Made by a program: the position numbers and the translations under genes
Notes under the pieces: generated by a model
Seen by the model: the letters and a program-made list of their open reading frames with translations, nothing else
Told to the model about the DNA's origin: nothing
The model's database searches: none
Shown: in pieces, positions 31,190 to 41,265 of the stretch
Position numbering within the stretch: the stretch's first letter is position 1
How the letters are laid out: every line of letters begins with the position of its first letter
Assembly (NCBI RefSeq): GCF_000698595.1
Contig: NZ_JFHC01000023.1
Location: 1-64,000 of the forward strand
DNA from: Caballeronia glathei
GTDB taxonomy: Bacteria > Pseudomonadota > Gammaproteobacteria > Burkholderiales > Burkholderiaceae
Reading direction: 5' to 3'
DNA length: 64,000 nucleotides

Positions 31190-32773
31190 ATGCACGACAA
31201 AATCCTGATTCTCGATTTCGGCTCCCAAGTCACCCAGCTGATCGCGCGACGCATCCGCGAATCGCACGTCTACTCGGAGATCCACCCTTACGACGTCGAC
31301 GAAGTCTTCATCCGCCAGTTCGCGCCGAAGGGCATCATCCTGTCGGGCGGCCCGAGTTCGGTCACCGAGGCCAAGTCGCCGCGCGCGCCGCAGATCGTGT
31401 TCGACCTCGGCGTGCCGGTGCTCGGCATCTGCTACGGCATGCAGACGATGGCCGATCAGCTGGGCGGCAAGGTCGAGCTCGGCAAGGTGCGCGAATTCGG
31501 CTATGCGGAAGTGCGCGCGCACAACCATACGAGTTTCCTGAACGGCATCGAGGATTTCCAGACGCCCGAAGGCCACGGCATGCTGAAGGTCTGGATGAGC
31601 CACGGCGACAAGGTGGCCGACCTGCCCGCCGGCTTCAAGCTGATGGCGTCGACGCCGTCGTGCCCGATCGCGGCAATGGCCGACGACGACCGGCGCTTCT
31701 ATGGCCTGCAATGGCACCCCGAGGTCACGCATACGGTGCAGGGTCGAGCGATGCTCGACCGCTTCGTGCTCGAACTGTGCGGCGCGAAGGCGGACTGGGA
31801 GATGGGGCATTACATCGACGAAGCGGTCGAGAAGATCCGCGCGCAGGTCGGCGACGAGCATGTGATTCTGGGTCTTTCGGGCGGCGTCGATTCGTCGGTG
31901 GCGGCTGCGCTCCTGCACCGCGCGATCGGCGACCAGCTTACGTGCGTGTTCGTCGACCACGGCCTGCTGCGCCAGAACGAGGCCGAGCAGGTAATGACCA
32001 CGTTCGCCGATCACCTCGGCGTGAAGGTGATTCATGTCGACGCGAGCGCCGAGTTCCTGTCGAAGCTCGCCGGCGTGACCGATCCCGAGGCGAAGCGCAA
32101 GATCATCGGAGCGGAATTCGTCGAGGTGTTCCACACCGAGGCCGACAAGCTCACCGACGCGAAGTGGCTCGCGCAGGGCACGATCTACCCGGACGTGATC
32201 GAATCCGCAGGCAAGGGCAAGAAGGGCGCGCATACGATCAAGAGCCACCACAATGTCGGCGGCTTGCCGGAAACGCTGAACCTGAAACTGCTCGAGCCGC
32301 TGCGAGAGCTGTTCAAGGACGAAGTGCGCGAGCTCGGCGTGAAGCTCGGCCTGCCGCCCGCGATGGTCTACCGGCATCCGTTCCCGGGGCCGGGCCTGGG
32401 CGTGCGGATTCTCGGCGAGGTCAAGCGCGAGTTCGCGGACCTGCTGCGCCGCGCCGACGCGATTTTCATCGAGACGCTGCGCAATACCATCGACCAGGAA
32501 ACCGGCAAGTCGTGGTACGACCTCACGAGCCAGGCATTCGCGGTGTTTCTGCCGGTGAAGAGCGTCGGCGTGATGGGCGACGGGCGGACCTACGAGTACG
32601 TCGTTGCGCTGCGGGCGGTCCAGACGCTCGACTTCATGACCGCGCACTGGGCGCATCTGCCGCACGAACTGCTCGGGCATGTTTCGAACCGCATCATCAA
32701 CGAAGTGCGCGGGATCAATCGCGTGGTGTACGACATTTCCGGGAAGCCGCCGGCGACGATCGAGTGGGAGTGA
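31190..32773 (+). CDS. guaA: GMP synthase (glutamine-hydrolysing)
   Basis: A 527-residue enzyme that aminates XMP to GMP. The class I glutamine amidotransferase domain has Cys81 (GICYGMQ) and the His/Glu pair in [10 protein letters not shown]. The ATP-pyrophosphatase domain has the PP-loop [10 protein letters not shown], and the C-terminal dimerisation domain ends in KPPATIEWE, the universal GuaA tail. I use ATG 31190 ([16 protein letters not shown]); the frame is open upstream, but that part overlaps the preceding gene and lacks similarity. Confidence 0.97.
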   Translation: MHDKILILDFGSQVTQLIARRIRESHVYSEIHPYDVDEVFIRQFAPKGIILSGGPSSVTEAKSPRAPQIVFDLGVPVLGICYGMQTMADQLGGKVELGKVREFGYAEVRAHNHTSFLNGIEDFQTPEGHGMLKVWMSHGDKVADLPAGFKLMASTPSCPIAAMADDDRRFYGLQWHPEVTHTVQGRAMLDRFVLELCGAKADWEMGHYIDEAVEKIRAQVGDEHVILGLSGGVDSSVAAALLHRAIGDQLTCVFVDHGLLRQNEAEQVMTTFADHLGVKVIHVDASAEFLSKLAGVTDPEAKRKIIGAEFVEVFHTEADKLTDAKWLAQGTIYPDVIESAGKGKKGAHTIKSHHNVGGLPETLNLKLLEPLRELFKDEVRELGVKLGLPPAMVYRHPFPGPGLGVRILGEVKREFADLLRRADAIFIETLRNTIDQETGKSWYDLTSQAFAVFLPVKSVGVMGDGRTYEYVVALRAVQTLDFMTAHWAHLPHELLGHVSNRIINEVRGINRVVYDISGKPPATIEWE

Positions 32774-32955
32774 AGGGGGCGTCGCCCGGGAAGTCGCTCC
32801 CTGTCCCGCGCTGACTCAGCTCGGCGTTATTCGCGATAAAAGCGACGGTGAGGCGCCATGTCGATCACGGGCAAAACGCTTGAACATGCGGGGCGGGTCG
32901 ATCGTCCGATGACGCGGCGGTGTGCGTGTTGCGTCTTTCATCACGTGAGGGGCGC

Positions 32956-33540
32956 ATGAGCGTGGATCGCTCACGAGGGCGCCCCGTCACCGCTCCCGCA
33001 CCGACGGACTCGCTTTTCTTCGCGATCTACCCCGATGCCGGCGCGGCCGTCCGTCTCGCCCGGCTCGCACTTCGGGTGCGCGCCGAGCGCGGGCTTAAGG
33101 GGCGGCCCGTTGCGGCGGAGCGGTTCCACGTCACGCTGCATCATCTCGGCGCATATGCGGGGGTGCCGGAGGACGTCGTCGCGATGGCGCGTGACGCGGC
33201 CGGACGCGTCGCGATGCCGCCCTTCGATGTCGCGTTCGACCGTGCCGGAAGCTTTTCGGGCAGACGCGGCAAGCGGCCTTTTGTTCTCAAAGCGAGTGCG
33301 GGCATGGTCCCGCTGATCGCGCTGCAGGAGATGCTCGGCGCCGCCATGGCGACGGCCGGATTCGTGCTCAAGGCGCAGTCGCGCTTCACCCCGCACGTGA
33401 CCTTGCTCTACGACGAGCGTCATTTCCCCGAGGAGACCGTCGAGACGATCGGCTGGACTGTGAGCGAGTTTGTGCTCGTGCGCAGTCTGCTCGGGCGCTC
33501 GGAGTATGTGCCGCTTGCGCGGTGGGGGGTGGGGGGGTGA
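32956..33540 (+). CDS. thpR: 2'-5' RNA ligase family protein (2H phosphoesterase)
   Basis: A 194-residue 2H-phosphoesterase with both HxT motifs, H58-V-T60 (RFHVTLHHLG) and H147-V-T149 (FTPHVTLLYD). Bacterial ThpR proteins have RNA 2',3'-cyclic phosphodiesterase or 2'-5' ligase activity; the natural substrate is uncertain. ATG 32956 follows GAGGGG; a GTG at 32920 would add 12 residues. Sequence identity to E. coli ThpR cannot be judged here, so the symbol is tentative. Confidence 0.8.
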   Translation: MSVDRSRGRPVTAPAPTDSLFFAIYPDAGAAVRLARLALRVRAERGLKGRPVAAERFHVTLHHLGAYAGVPEDVVAMARDAAGRVAMPPFDVAFDRAGSFSGRRGKRPFVLKASAGMVPLIALQEMLGAAMATAGFVLKAQSRFTPHVTLLYDERHFPEETVETIGWTVSEFVLVRSLLGRSEYVPLARWGVGG

Positions 33541-34120
33541 GCGCGCGGGGCGGCCGCGTGGGATGCTTCGGTCCGGCCGAACGGCCCGGAACGTGAAAAT
33601 GACGCGACAGCCGGGCCTTGCGGCAAATGAAAGCACGGTGTCAACTGGAGGAATCACCAAACCCCTCCCGATAATTTTCCTGCAATTTTTGGCCTGATTT
33701 AATGTCTGGTTCACAATACGTCAATTGACGACCGACTATCGCGCCAATGCCGACTTGCTTCGCGAAGACATTTGAAGTTCGTTTCCCCGATCGACCGCCA
33801 GCAATACTGCGCGCCGCCGCGTGCCAGTCCGCGAATCGCGGACGCGCGGATCGTCGGGCTGTTCTCCAGATTCGATTCCGGCTGGACCATTCGCTTCCCC
33901 GCACGCGCGATGGGTCGGTTCAAGGTGCCATCCCCACCGGCACCTGCGCCTCCGCCCACGGGCAGGAAGCGCCGCCCGCAGCACCTCCCTCGCGAATGCA
34001 GCCCTGCCGAAAGCACCGAACGCAACCGCACATCGCCGACCACCGCGCTTACGCGCCGATGCCGATGCCGATGCCCCGTCAGTGGCAAATCCGCGATCCC
34101 TCCATCCCGCCCGCAAAAAA
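33541..34120. promoter_or_regulatory. 580-base region upstream of ddpX
   Basis: No frame here has a ribosome site and a recognisable product. An AT-rich stretch at about 33665-33735 stands out and holds a perfect palindrome (33719-33730). Within it TTGGCC and CACAAT, 17 bases apart, form a weak promoter candidate for the ddp operon. The rest (33740-34110) is GC-rich with short GATGCC repeats near 34060. Confidence 0.45.
33719..33730. promoter_or_regulatory. Perfect 12-base palindrome upstream of ddp operon
   Basis: CGTCAATTGACG is a perfect dyad in the AT-rich part of the control region. It could bind a dimeric regulator; none is encoded beside the operon. Confidence 0.4.
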
Positions 34121-34684
34121 ATGACTCAGCGCCGCCTCGTCGAAATCACCCCCGAAACCCACCACGTACAGATCGACCTCGTCTACGCGACCGATCGCAA
34201 CTTCACCGGCAAGCCGATCTACAAGACGGCACACTGCCTGCTGCTCGAACCCGCCGAGGCGGGTCTGCGCCGGGCGGTCGAGATTGCGAGAAGCATCGGC
34301 ATGACGCTCAGGATCTTCGATGCGTACCGCCCGCCGCAGGCGCAGCAGGTCCTCTGGGACTTCCTCCCCGACCCGACCTATATCGCAGAACTCGGGCGCG
34401 GCTCGAATCACAGCCGCGGCACGGCGATCGACTTGACGCTCGTCGATGCCAGCGGCGCCGAGCTCGACATGGGCACGGGCTTCGACGCGATGGTCGCCGA
34501 GTCCGAGCATTTCCATCCGGGCCTGCCCGAGCACGTGCAGCGCAACCGTACGCTTTTGCTCGGCGTGATGCACGGCGCCGGCTTCACTCACATCGCGAGC
34601 GAGTGGTGGCATTACGAATTGCCCGGCTCGCGCGAACTCGCCGTGATCGACAACAGCGAATGCGGCCCGCTGCGCCTGATGTAG
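34121..34684 (+). CDS. ddpX: D-alanyl-D-alanine dipeptidase (DdpX/VanX type)
   Basis: A 187-residue zinc dipeptidase. The ligands and catalytic residues of the VanX family are present: H97 and D104 in SNHSRGTAIDL, E161 and H164 in SEWWHYE, and Arg70 in DAYRPPQ. It hydrolyses D-Ala-D-Ala so that D-Ala can be used as a nutrient or recycled from the wall. There is no signal peptide, so it is cytosolic as in E. coli DdpX. ATG 34121 follows a run of A without a clear ribosome site. It heads an operon in the same order as E. coli ddpXABCDF. Confidence 0.9.
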   Translation: MTQRRLVEITPETHHVQIDLVYATDRNFTGKPIYKTAHCLLLEPAEAGLRRAVEIARSIGMTLRIFDAYRPPQAQQVLWDFLPDPTYIAELGRGSNHSRGTAIDLTLVDASGAELDMGTGFDAMVAESEHFHPGLPEHVQRNRTLLLGVMHGAGFTHIASEWWHYELPGSRELAVIDNSECGPLRLM

Positions 34685-34731
34685 GCGAGCCACGAGAACA
34701 ACAACCCACACCTGACCACGGACAAGCGAAC

Positions 34732-36330
34732 ATGAAACCGGTTTTGCGCAATGCGCTCGCGGCACTTGCCATCACATCCACGCTGACCCTGACCGCCTCG
34801 CTCGCGTACGCGGCCACGCCGAAGGACATGTTCGTGATGGCAACGCTGCTCGACGAATTCACGACGCTCGATCCCGGCGAGATCTACGAACTGGTGCCCG
34901 AGGAATACGTGGCGAACACGTACGATCGCCTCGTGCGCGTCGACCTGAAAGACCCGTCGAAATTCAACGGCGACGTCGCGCAATCGTGGACGGTCAGCCC
35001 GGACGGCCTCACGTTCACGTTCAAGATCCGCCCGGGCCTCAAGTTCCACTCCGGCAACCCGCTCACCGCCGACGACGTCGCGTGGTCGATCCAGCGCACG
35101 GCGCTCCTCGACAAGGGCGCGGCCGCCGTGCTCGCGGGCATCGGCCTCACGAAGGAGAACGCGCTCGCGAACGTGAAGAAGATCGACGACACGACCGTCT
35201 CGATCACGACCGACCAGAAGTACGCGCCGACCTTCGTGCTCAACGTGCTCGGCGCGTGGCCGGCGTCGGTGGTCGATCGCAAGCTCGTCGAGTCGCATCA
35301 GCAGGGCAACGACCTCGGCAACGGCTGGCTGAAGACGAACGAAGCCGGCTCGGGCGCCTACCGGCTCGTGAAATGGACCGCGAACGAGTCGATCGTGCTG
35401 CAGCGCTTCGACGGCTACCGCCTGCCGCTCGCGATGAAGCGCATCGTGCTTCGCCACGTGACGGAAGCATCGAGCCAGCGTCTGATGATCGAGAGCGGCG
35501 ACATCGACGTCGCGCGCGACCTGAGCCCCGACGATCTCGACACGCTCTCGAAGGCGGGCAAGATCAAGGTGAGCTCGGTGCCGCAGGCCACCCTGATGTA
35601 CCTCGGCCTGAACAACAAGAACGCGAATCTCGCGAAGCCCGAAGTGCAGGAAGCGATGAAGTGGCTGATCGACTATCAGGGTATCCAGAAGAACGTGATC
35701 CGCACCACGTACAAGGTGCACCAGACCTTCCTGCCCGAGAGCTTTCTCGGCTCGCTCAACACGAACCCGTACCATCAGGATGTCGCGAAGGCGAAGGCGC
35801 TGCTCGCGAAGGCGGGGCTCGCGAACGGCTTCACGGTGAAGATGGACGTGCGCAACGACTATCCGTACAGCGAAATCGCGCAGGCGGTGCAGGCCAATCT
35901 CGCGCTCGGCAACATCAAGGTGCAGCTGATGCCGAGCGACAACAAGCAGACGCTCGGCCGCTACCGGGCGCGGCAGCATGACATCTATATCGGCGAATGG
36001 TCGGCGGATTACATCGATCCGCACAGCAACGCGCAGGGCTTCGTCTGGAACCCGGACAACTCCGACAAGTCCAGCTTCAAGATGCTCGCGTGGCGCAATT
36101 CGTGGGACATCCCGCAACTGACCAAAGAGACGCAGGCGGCGCTCGCGGAATCGTCGACGGGCAAGCGCGCGCAGATGTACCAGGCGATGCAGAAGGAAGT
36201 GCTCGCGAATTCGCCCTTCGTCATCATGTTCGAGAAGGTGTCCCAGGTGGCGGCGCGCCCGGGCGTGACGGGGCTGGAAGTGGGGCCGATCAATGACCTC
36301 GTGTCGTATCGCGACCTGAAGAAGCAGTAA
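34732..36330 (+). CDS. ddpA: Periplasmic dipeptide-binding protein of the ddp importer
   Basis: A 532-residue family 5 solute-binding protein with a signal peptide (MKPVLRNALAALAITSTLTL..., cleavage near AYA-ATP). It has the usual family-5 features YDRLVRVD, LKFHSGNPLTADDVAWS and an internal GSGAYRLVKW stretch. It would capture D-Ala-D-Ala or related peptides for the two permeases downstream. The substrate is inferred from ddpX next door; the family also binds other peptides, glutathione and nickel. Confidence 0.85.
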   Translation: MKPVLRNALAALAITSTLTLTASLAYAATPKDMFVMATLLDEFTTLDPGEIYELVPEEYVANTYDRLVRVDLKDPSKFNGDVAQSWTVSPDGLTFTFKIRPGLKFHSGNPLTADDVAWSIQRTALLDKGAAAVLAGIGLTKENALANVKKIDDTTVSITTDQKYAPTFVLNVLGAWPASVVDRKLVESHQQGNDLGNGWLKTNEAGSGAYRLVKWTANESIVLQRFDGYRLPLAMKRIVLRHVTEASSQRLMIESGDIDVARDLSPDDLDTLSKAGKIKVSSVPQATLMYLGLNNKNANLAKPEVQEAMKWLIDYQGIQKNVIRTTYKVHQTFLPESFLGSLNTNPYHQDVAKAKALLAKAGLANGFTVKMDVRNDYPYSEIAQAVQANLALGNIKVQLMPSDNKQTLGRYRARQHDIYIGEWSADYIDPHSNAQGFVWNPDNSDKSSFKMLAWRNSWDIPQLTKETQAALAESSTGKRAQMYQAMQKEVLANSPFVIMFEKVSQVAARPGVTGLEVGPINDLVSYRDLKKQ

Positions 36331-36340
36331 GCGCGCCGCC

Positions 36341-37411
36341 ATGTCGACTCCGCTCACTGCGCTCGGCCGCCTGCGCGCGCTCACCGCGCGAAGGCGAGGC
36401 GTGCGCTGGACGCTCGCGCTCGCGCGCTGGGCGGCGATGCTCGTCATTACGTTCACGGGGCTGCTCGCGATCACGTTCTTCATCGGGCGCAAGATTCCGA
36501 TCGACCCGGTGCTCGCCATCCTCGGCGATCGTGCGTCGGCGTCGGCGTATGCGGCGGCGCGTCTCGAACTCGGCCTGGACAAGCCGCTCATCGAGCAGTT
36601 CATTATCTATGCGCGCGACGTGCTGCACGGCCATCTCGGCATGTCGCTCCTGACGGCGAACCCGGTCATCGACGACATCCGGCGCGTTTTTCCCGCGACG
36701 CTCGAACTCGCGACCCTTTCGATCATCGTGGGCGTCGCGATCGGCGTGCCGCTCGGCGTGATCGCGGCGGTGCGCCACAACCGCTGGATCGATCACGTCG
36801 CGCGCGTGGTCGGCCTGATCGGCAGCTCGGTGCCGGTCTTCTGGCTCGCGCTGATGGGGCTCTTGCTGTTCTATGCGCGGCTGCACTGGGTGTCGGGGCC
36901 GGGGCGCATCGATCCCGTCTACGACGGCATGGTCGACACGAAAACCGGCAGCCTGCTCGTCGATTCGCTGATCGCGGGCGAGTGGGACGTGTTCGCCAAT
37001 GCGTTCTCGCACATCGTGCTGCCGGCGGGCATCCTCGCGTTCTACTCGATCGCCTATCTGAGCCGCATGACGCGCTCGTTCATGCTGGACCAGCTGAGCC
37101 AGGAATACGTGACGACCGCGCGCGCGAAGGGCCTTTCCGAGCGCCGCGTGATCTGGCGTCATGCGTTCGGCAACATCGCGGTGCCGCTGCTCACCGTGAT
37201 CGCGCTTGCCTACAGTTACCTGCTCGAAGGTTCGGTGCTGACGGAGATCGTGTTCGCGTGGCCGGGCATCGGCTCGTATCTGACCGGCGCGCTCCTGAAC
37301 GCGGACATGAACGCGGTGCTCGGCAGCACGCTCGTGATCGGCGCGACCTTCATCACCTTGAACCTGCTGACCGATGCGCTGTATCGCGTGTTCGATCCGC
37401 GTGCGCGCTGA
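36341..37411 (+). CDS. ddpB: ABC dipeptide transporter permease, DdpB/DppB type
   Basis: A 356-residue inner-membrane permease with six helices and the cytoplasmic EAA loop (TARAKGLSERRVIWRHAFGN). The large periplasmic loop between the first two helices (DRASASAYAAARLELGLDKPLIEQF) is typical of DppB proteins. It starts ten bases after the binding-protein gene and has an N-terminal Arg-rich extension of about 30 residues. Confidence 0.87.
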   Translation: MSTPLTALGRLRALTARRRGVRWTLALARWAAMLVITFTGLLAITFFIGRKIPIDPVLAILGDRASASAYAAARLELGLDKPLIEQFIIYARDVLHGHLGMSLLTANPVIDDIRRVFPATLELATLSIIVGVAIGVPLGVIAAVRHNRWIDHVARVVGLIGSSVPVFWLALMGLLLFYARLHWVSGPGRIDPVYDGMVDTKTGSLLVDSLIAGEWDVFANAFSHIVLPAGILAFYSIAYLSRMTRSFMLDQLSQEYVTTARAKGLSERRVIWRHAFGNIAVPLLTVIALAYSYLLEGSVLTEIVFAWPGIGSYLTGALLNADMNAVLGSTLVIGATFITLNLLTDALYRVFDPRAR

Positions 37412-37443
37412 AGAAGGCGCAATGATCCACGGAGCGCTGCGGC

Positions 37444-38397
37444 ATGTCTTTGCCCACCGATGATTCGACCCAGGACTGGTCCATGAAGCCGACGCCCCGG
37501 CAATGGAAGGCATGGCTTCTCACCGACACCCCCGCGTCGCGCAGGCAGGCGGCGCTCGGGCGCGCCTATCGCCGCTGGCGGCAGTTCTCGCGCAATCCCC
37601 TCAGCCTGTTCGGCCTTGCAATCCTGCTGCTTTTGATCGCGGTGGCCGCGTTCGGACCGATGCTCGTGAGCGAGGACCCGCTGCGGCAGGTGCTCGCCGA
37701 GCGCCTGATGCCGCCCGGCACGGCTACCCACTGGTTCGGCACCGACCAGCTTGGCCGCGACATCCTCTCGCGGCTCGTGCACGGCGCGCGGCTCACGCTC
37801 TCCATCGCGATTCTCGTCGTGGTGCTGGTCGTGCCGATCGGCCTGCTGATAGGCACGACGTCGGGTTTTTGCGGCGGCTTCGTCGATACCGTGCTGATGC
37901 GGCTCACCGACGTCGCGCTGGCGTTCCCGAAGATCGTGCTCGCGCTCGCGTTCGCGGCGGCGCTCGGGCCGGGCGTGCTGAACGCGGTCATCGCGATTTC
38001 GATCACCGCGTGGCCGCCCTATGCGCGGCTCGCGCGCGCGGAAACGCTGCGGCTCGTGCAGGCGGACTTCATCCACGTCGCGCGCCTGCAGGGCGCATCT
38101 CCCGCGCGCATTCTGCTGCGCTATATCGTGCCGCTCTGTTCGTCGTCGGTGCTCGTGCGCGCGACCATCGACATGGCCGGCATCATTCTCGCGGTCGCGG
38201 GCCTCGGCTTTCTCGGGCTGGGTGCACAGCCACCGAGTCCGGAGTGGGGCTACATGGTCGCCTCGGGGCGCAACGTGCTGCTCGACGCATGGTGGGTCGC
38301 GACGATCCCGGGCCTCGCGATCCTGTTCGTGAGCCTCGCGTTCAATCTGCTCGGCGACGGTCTGCGCGACGTCTTCGATCCGCGTCACGGAGGCTGA
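37444..38397 (+). CDS. ddpC: ABC dipeptide transporter permease, DdpC/DppC type
   Basis: A 317-residue second permease with an N-terminal OppC-like segment (RRWRQFSRNPLSLFGLAILLLL) and the EAA loop (YARLARAETLRLVQADFIHVARLQGASPARILLRYI). The family motif HWFGTDQLGRDILSRLVHGAR is intact. A second possible start, ATG 37483 (MKPTPRQ), would remove 13 residues. Confidence 0.87.
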   Translation: MSLPTDDSTQDWSMKPTPRQWKAWLLTDTPASRRQAALGRAYRRWRQFSRNPLSLFGLAILLLLIAVAAFGPMLVSEDPLRQVLAERLMPPGTATHWFGTDQLGRDILSRLVHGARLTLSIAILVVVLVVPIGLLIGTTSGFCGGFVDTVLMRLTDVALAFPKIVLALAFAAALGPGVLNAVIAISITAWPPYARLARAETLRLVQADFIHVARLQGASPARILLRYIVPLCSSSVLVRATIDMAGIILAVAGLGFLGLGAQPPSPEWGYMVASGRNVLLDAWWVATIPGLAILFVSLAFNLLGDGLRDVFDPRHGG

Positions 38398-38398
38398 C

Positions 38399-39289
38399 AT
38401 GCAAGCGTCTTCGCAAGCGCCCCTGTGCGAAATCGAGAACCTGCGCATCGGCTTTGCCGCGCACGACGGCACGCTCACCGAAGCCGTGCGCGGCCTCTCG
38501 CTCACGGTGAACCGGGGCGAGCGGGTGGGCATCGTCGGCGAGTCGGGATCGGGGAAGTCGCTTACCGGGCGCGCGCTGCTCGGGCTATTGCCGCCCGCGG
38601 CGCAATGGTCGGCCGACGCGTTGCGCTTTGACGGCCACGATCTGCTCGCGATGCGCCCGAAGGAGCGCCGGCGCCTGTGCGGCACGCAGATGAGCATGAT
38701 CCTGCAGGATCCGAAATACTCGCTCAACCCGGTGATGACGGTCGCGCAGCAGATGCGCGAGGCGTTCGGGCGAAGCGGCCCGAAGCTCAACGCGCGGGCG
38801 ATGCGCGAAAAGATCGTCGCGGCACTTGCGGCCGTGCATATCCGCAATCCCGAGCGCGTCGCCGATGCCTATCCGCACGAACTCTCGGGCGGCATGGGGC
38901 AGCGCGTGATGATCGCGATGATGGTGTCGTCGGGGCCGCGCCTTCTGATCGCGGACGAGCCCACGAGCGCGCTCGACGTCCTCGTGTCGATACAGGTGCT
39001 CGCGGTGCTCGACGAAATGATCGGCAAGCACGGCACGGGGCTCATTTTCATCAGCCACGACCTGCCGCTCGTGATGTCGTTCTGCGACCGCGTCGTCGTG
39101 ATGTACGGCGGGCGCGTGGTCGAGACGTGCGCCGCGCACGAACTCAGGGACGCGCGGCATCCGTACACGCGCGGCTTGCTCGCGGCAAATCCGCCGCTCG
39201 TCGATCCGCCCGCCGAGCTGCCCGTCCTGTGCCGCGATCCGGCATGGCTCACCGAGCCGCTCGAAGTGCTCAGGCGAGGTGGGCGATGA
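38399..39289 (+). CDS. ddpD: ABC dipeptide transporter ATPase, DdpD/DppD type
   Basis: A 296-residue ATPase with Walker A GESGSGKS, the DppD-type signature [13 protein letters not shown], Walker [13 protein letters not shown], and the switch His in FISHDLPLV. The C-terminal region [18 protein letters not shown] is the usual peptide-importer extension; the Cys cluster that often follows in this family is largely absent. It starts one base after the ddpC stop. Confidence 0.87.
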   Translation: MQASSQAPLCEIENLRIGFAAHDGTLTEAVRGLSLTVNRGERVGIVGESGSGKSLTGRALLGLLPPAAQWSADALRFDGHDLLAMRPKERRRLCGTQMSMILQDPKYSLNPVMTVAQQMREAFGRSGPKLNARAMREKIVAALAAVHIRNPERVADAYPHELSGGMGQRVMIAMMVSSGPRLLIADEPTSALDVLVSIQVLAVLDEMIGKHGTGLIFISHDLPLVMSFCDRVVVMYGGRVVETCAAHELRDARHPYTRGLLAANPPLVDPPAELPVLCRDPAWLTEPLEVLRRGGR

Positions 39290-40068
39290 TCGACGCGAGC
39301 CAAGTGCACATCCGCTTCAGGACGAAGACGGGTCACGTCGATGCCGTGCGCGACGCGTCGTTTCATGTCGGCGAAGGCGAGGTGTTCGGTCTCGTGGGCG
39401 AATCGGGCTCGGGCAAGTCGACGATCCTGCGCGCGCTCACCGGGCTCGTGCCGCTCGCGGGCGGCAGCATGAAAGTGGGCGCGCACTCGCTCGACGGGAA
39501 GATCGGCCGCGCGTTTCGCCGCGAGGTGCAGATGGTGTTCCAGGACCCGTACGGCTCGCTGCATCCGCGCTTCACCGTCGACCAGACATTGCGCGAGCCG
39601 CTCGTCATCAACGGCATCGGGGGCGAGGACGAGCGCATCCTGAACGCGCTGCGCGAGGTCGGGCTCGGGCCGGCGTTCCGCTTTCGTTATCCGCATCAGC
39701 TCTCGGGCGGGCAGCGTCAGCGCGTGTCGATCGCGCGTGCGCTGATCGTCGAGCCGCGCGTGCTGCTGCTCGACGAGCCGACGTCCGCGCTCGACGTCTC
39801 CGTGCAGGCGGAGATCCTGAATCTGCTGCGTCATCTGCATCGCGAACGCGGTCTCACGATGATGCTGGTGAGCCACAATCTGGCGGTCGTCGGCTTTCTT
39901 TGCCAGAACGTCGCGGTGATGCGCAACGGCGAGATCGTGGAGCAGCTTTCCATCGATGCGGTCCGCGCGCGCGAGGTCACGCACGAGTACACGCGCAGCC
40001 TGCTGCTCGCAACCGAAGGCTACCGCCGCAAGGTGGCCGAGGCGTTCGGCGTGGACGCCGCGCTCTAG
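39286..40068 (+). CDS. ddpF: ABC dipeptide transporter ATPase, DdpF/DppF type
   Basis: A 260-residue ATPase with Walker [24 protein letters not shown], signature [15 protein letters not shown] and Walker [16 protein letters not shown]. It is shorter than E. coli DdpF/DppF, as it ends soon after the [14 protein letters not shown] motif. ATG 39286 overlaps the ddpD stop by four bases (ATGA). Last gene of the operon; I see no clear terminator after it. Confidence 0.87.
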   Translation: MIDASQVHIRFRTKTGHVDAVRDASFHVGEGEVFGLVGESGSGKSTILRALTGLVPLAGGSMKVGAHSLDGKIGRAFRREVQMVFQDPYGSLHPRFTVDQTLREPLVINGIGGEDERILNALREVGLGPAFRFRYPHQLSGGQRQRVSIARALIVEPRVLLLDEPTSALDVSVQAEILNLLRHLHRERGLTMMLVSHNLAVVGFLCQNVAVMRNGEIVEQLSIDAVRAREVTHEYTRSLLLATEGYRRKVAEAFGVDAAL

Positions 40069-40303
40069 CACGAATGGGTCGCCCGGGCGCGGCGCCGCCG
40101 GACAAGCGGAATGTTGCATAAACCAGACTCGCTCCGAACGTTCGTTTCATCAGCGAATTGCGCCGCTTACTGGCTGATAGAATGTCGAAATCAGTTGTCG
40201 AAAACGGCGCGCTTAAGGCGAGGCCGGTTTCGATCCAGGCTATCAAACGAAATCGCGGAACACCGGCCATGCATCACCGGCCGAAAGCCGATCGTAATCC
40301 ACG

Positions 40304-40696
40304 ATGAAACTGCTAGATGCTCTAGTCGAACAGCGGATCAGCGCTGCCGCCGCACGCGGCGAGTTCGACGATTTGCCCGGTGCGGGCGCGCCGCTCGAAT
40401 TCGACGACGACGCCCTCGTTCCCGAGGAAGTTCGCGTCGCGAACCGGATTCTCAAGAACGCCGGATTCGTGCCGCCCGCCGTCGAGCAACTGAGGGCGCT
40501 GCGCGACCTGCAGGCCGAGTTCGACCAGGTCACCGACCCCGCCGCGCGCTGCCGCCTCCAGGCGAAGATGCTCGCGCTCGACATGGCGCTCGAATCGCTG
40601 CGCGGCGGCTCCACGGTTCCGCACGAATATCGCCGGCGCATCGCCGAACGGCTCTCCGAGCGGGCGCAAAGCCGCGCTGCCGCGGAGCCGAAGTGA
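40304..40696 (+). CDS. DUF1992 (DnaJ homologue C28-like) protein
   Basis: A 130-residue soluble protein with the DUF1992 pattern: LLDALVEQRISAAAARGEFDDLPGAGAPLEFDDDALVPEE near the N-terminus. The domain also occurs in the eukaryotic DNAJC28 but the function is unknown. Its stop TGA overlaps the GTG start of tadA (GTGA), so the two are translationally coupled, a link that hints at a shared role or merely a shared promoter. Confidence 0.88.
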   Translation: MKLLDALVEQRISAAAARGEFDDLPGAGAPLEFDDDALVPEEVRVANRILKNAGFVPPAVEQLRALRDLQAEFDQVTDPAARCRLQAKMLALDMALESLRGGSTVPHEYRRRIAERLSERAQSRAAAEPK

Positions 40697-41265
40697 GCAC
40701 GCCGGCCGCCCCCCCATCGGGCGACGCGGCCGAGCGTGATCGCCGTTTCATGGCGCTCGCGCAGCAGGCAGCCGACAAGGCGCGTGCGGCAGGCGAGGTG
40801 CCCGTCGGAGCGGTGCTGGTGCGCGGCGACGAAGTGATCGCGTCGGGCTTCAATCATCCGATCGGCGCGCACGATCCGTCGGCGCATGCGGAAATGGTCG
40901 CGCTGCGCGCGGCGTCGCAGGCGCTTGAAAACTACCGGCTGCCGGGCTGCGAGCTCTACGTGACGCTCGAGCCGTGCCTGATGTGCGCAGGCGCAATCAT
41001 GCACGCGCGCATCGCGCGGGTCGTGTTCGGCGCGCCGGACCCGAAGACGGGCGCATGCGGCAGTGTCGTCGATGCCTTCGCGAATCCGCTGCTCAATCAT
41101 CACACGACGGTTGTCGGCGGTGTGCTCGCCGATGAATGCGGGCATGCGCTCAGGAATTTCTTCGCTGAGCGCCGCCAGCTGGCGCGCGAGGAACGCGACG
41201 CGCGCCGTGCGCGAGAAGCCCGCGAAGCCGCCGCCGATCCCACTTCCCATCCCGTCAGCCTATGA
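40693..41265 (+). CDS. tadA: tRNA-specific adenosine deaminase (A34 to I)
   Basis: A 190-residue zinc enzyme that makes inosine at the wobble position of tRNA-Arg(ACG). The zinc and proton-shuttle residues are H65-A-E67 (HAEMVAL) and the PCLMC motif with C95 and C98. The N-terminus is extended by about 20 residues relative to E. coli; GTG 40693 is in overlap with the upstream stop, and ATG 40750 is the alternative. It overlaps ldcA by four bases at its end. Confidence 0.95.
   Translation: MSTPAAPPSGDAAERDRRFMALAQQAADKARAAGEVPVGAVLVRGDEVIASGFNHPIGAHDPSAHAEMVALRAASQALENYRLPGCELYVTLEPCLMCAGAIMHARIARVVFGAPDPKTGACGSVVDAFANPLLNHHTTVVGGVLADECGHALRNFFAERRQLAREERDARRAREAREAAADPTSHPVSL

Noticed and set aside
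30187-31254. Minus-strand frame opposite the DPxTGR protein
   Set aside because: Its repeats are reverse complements of the DPxTGR region and it has no ribosome site; the plus-strand gene is coupled to guaB.
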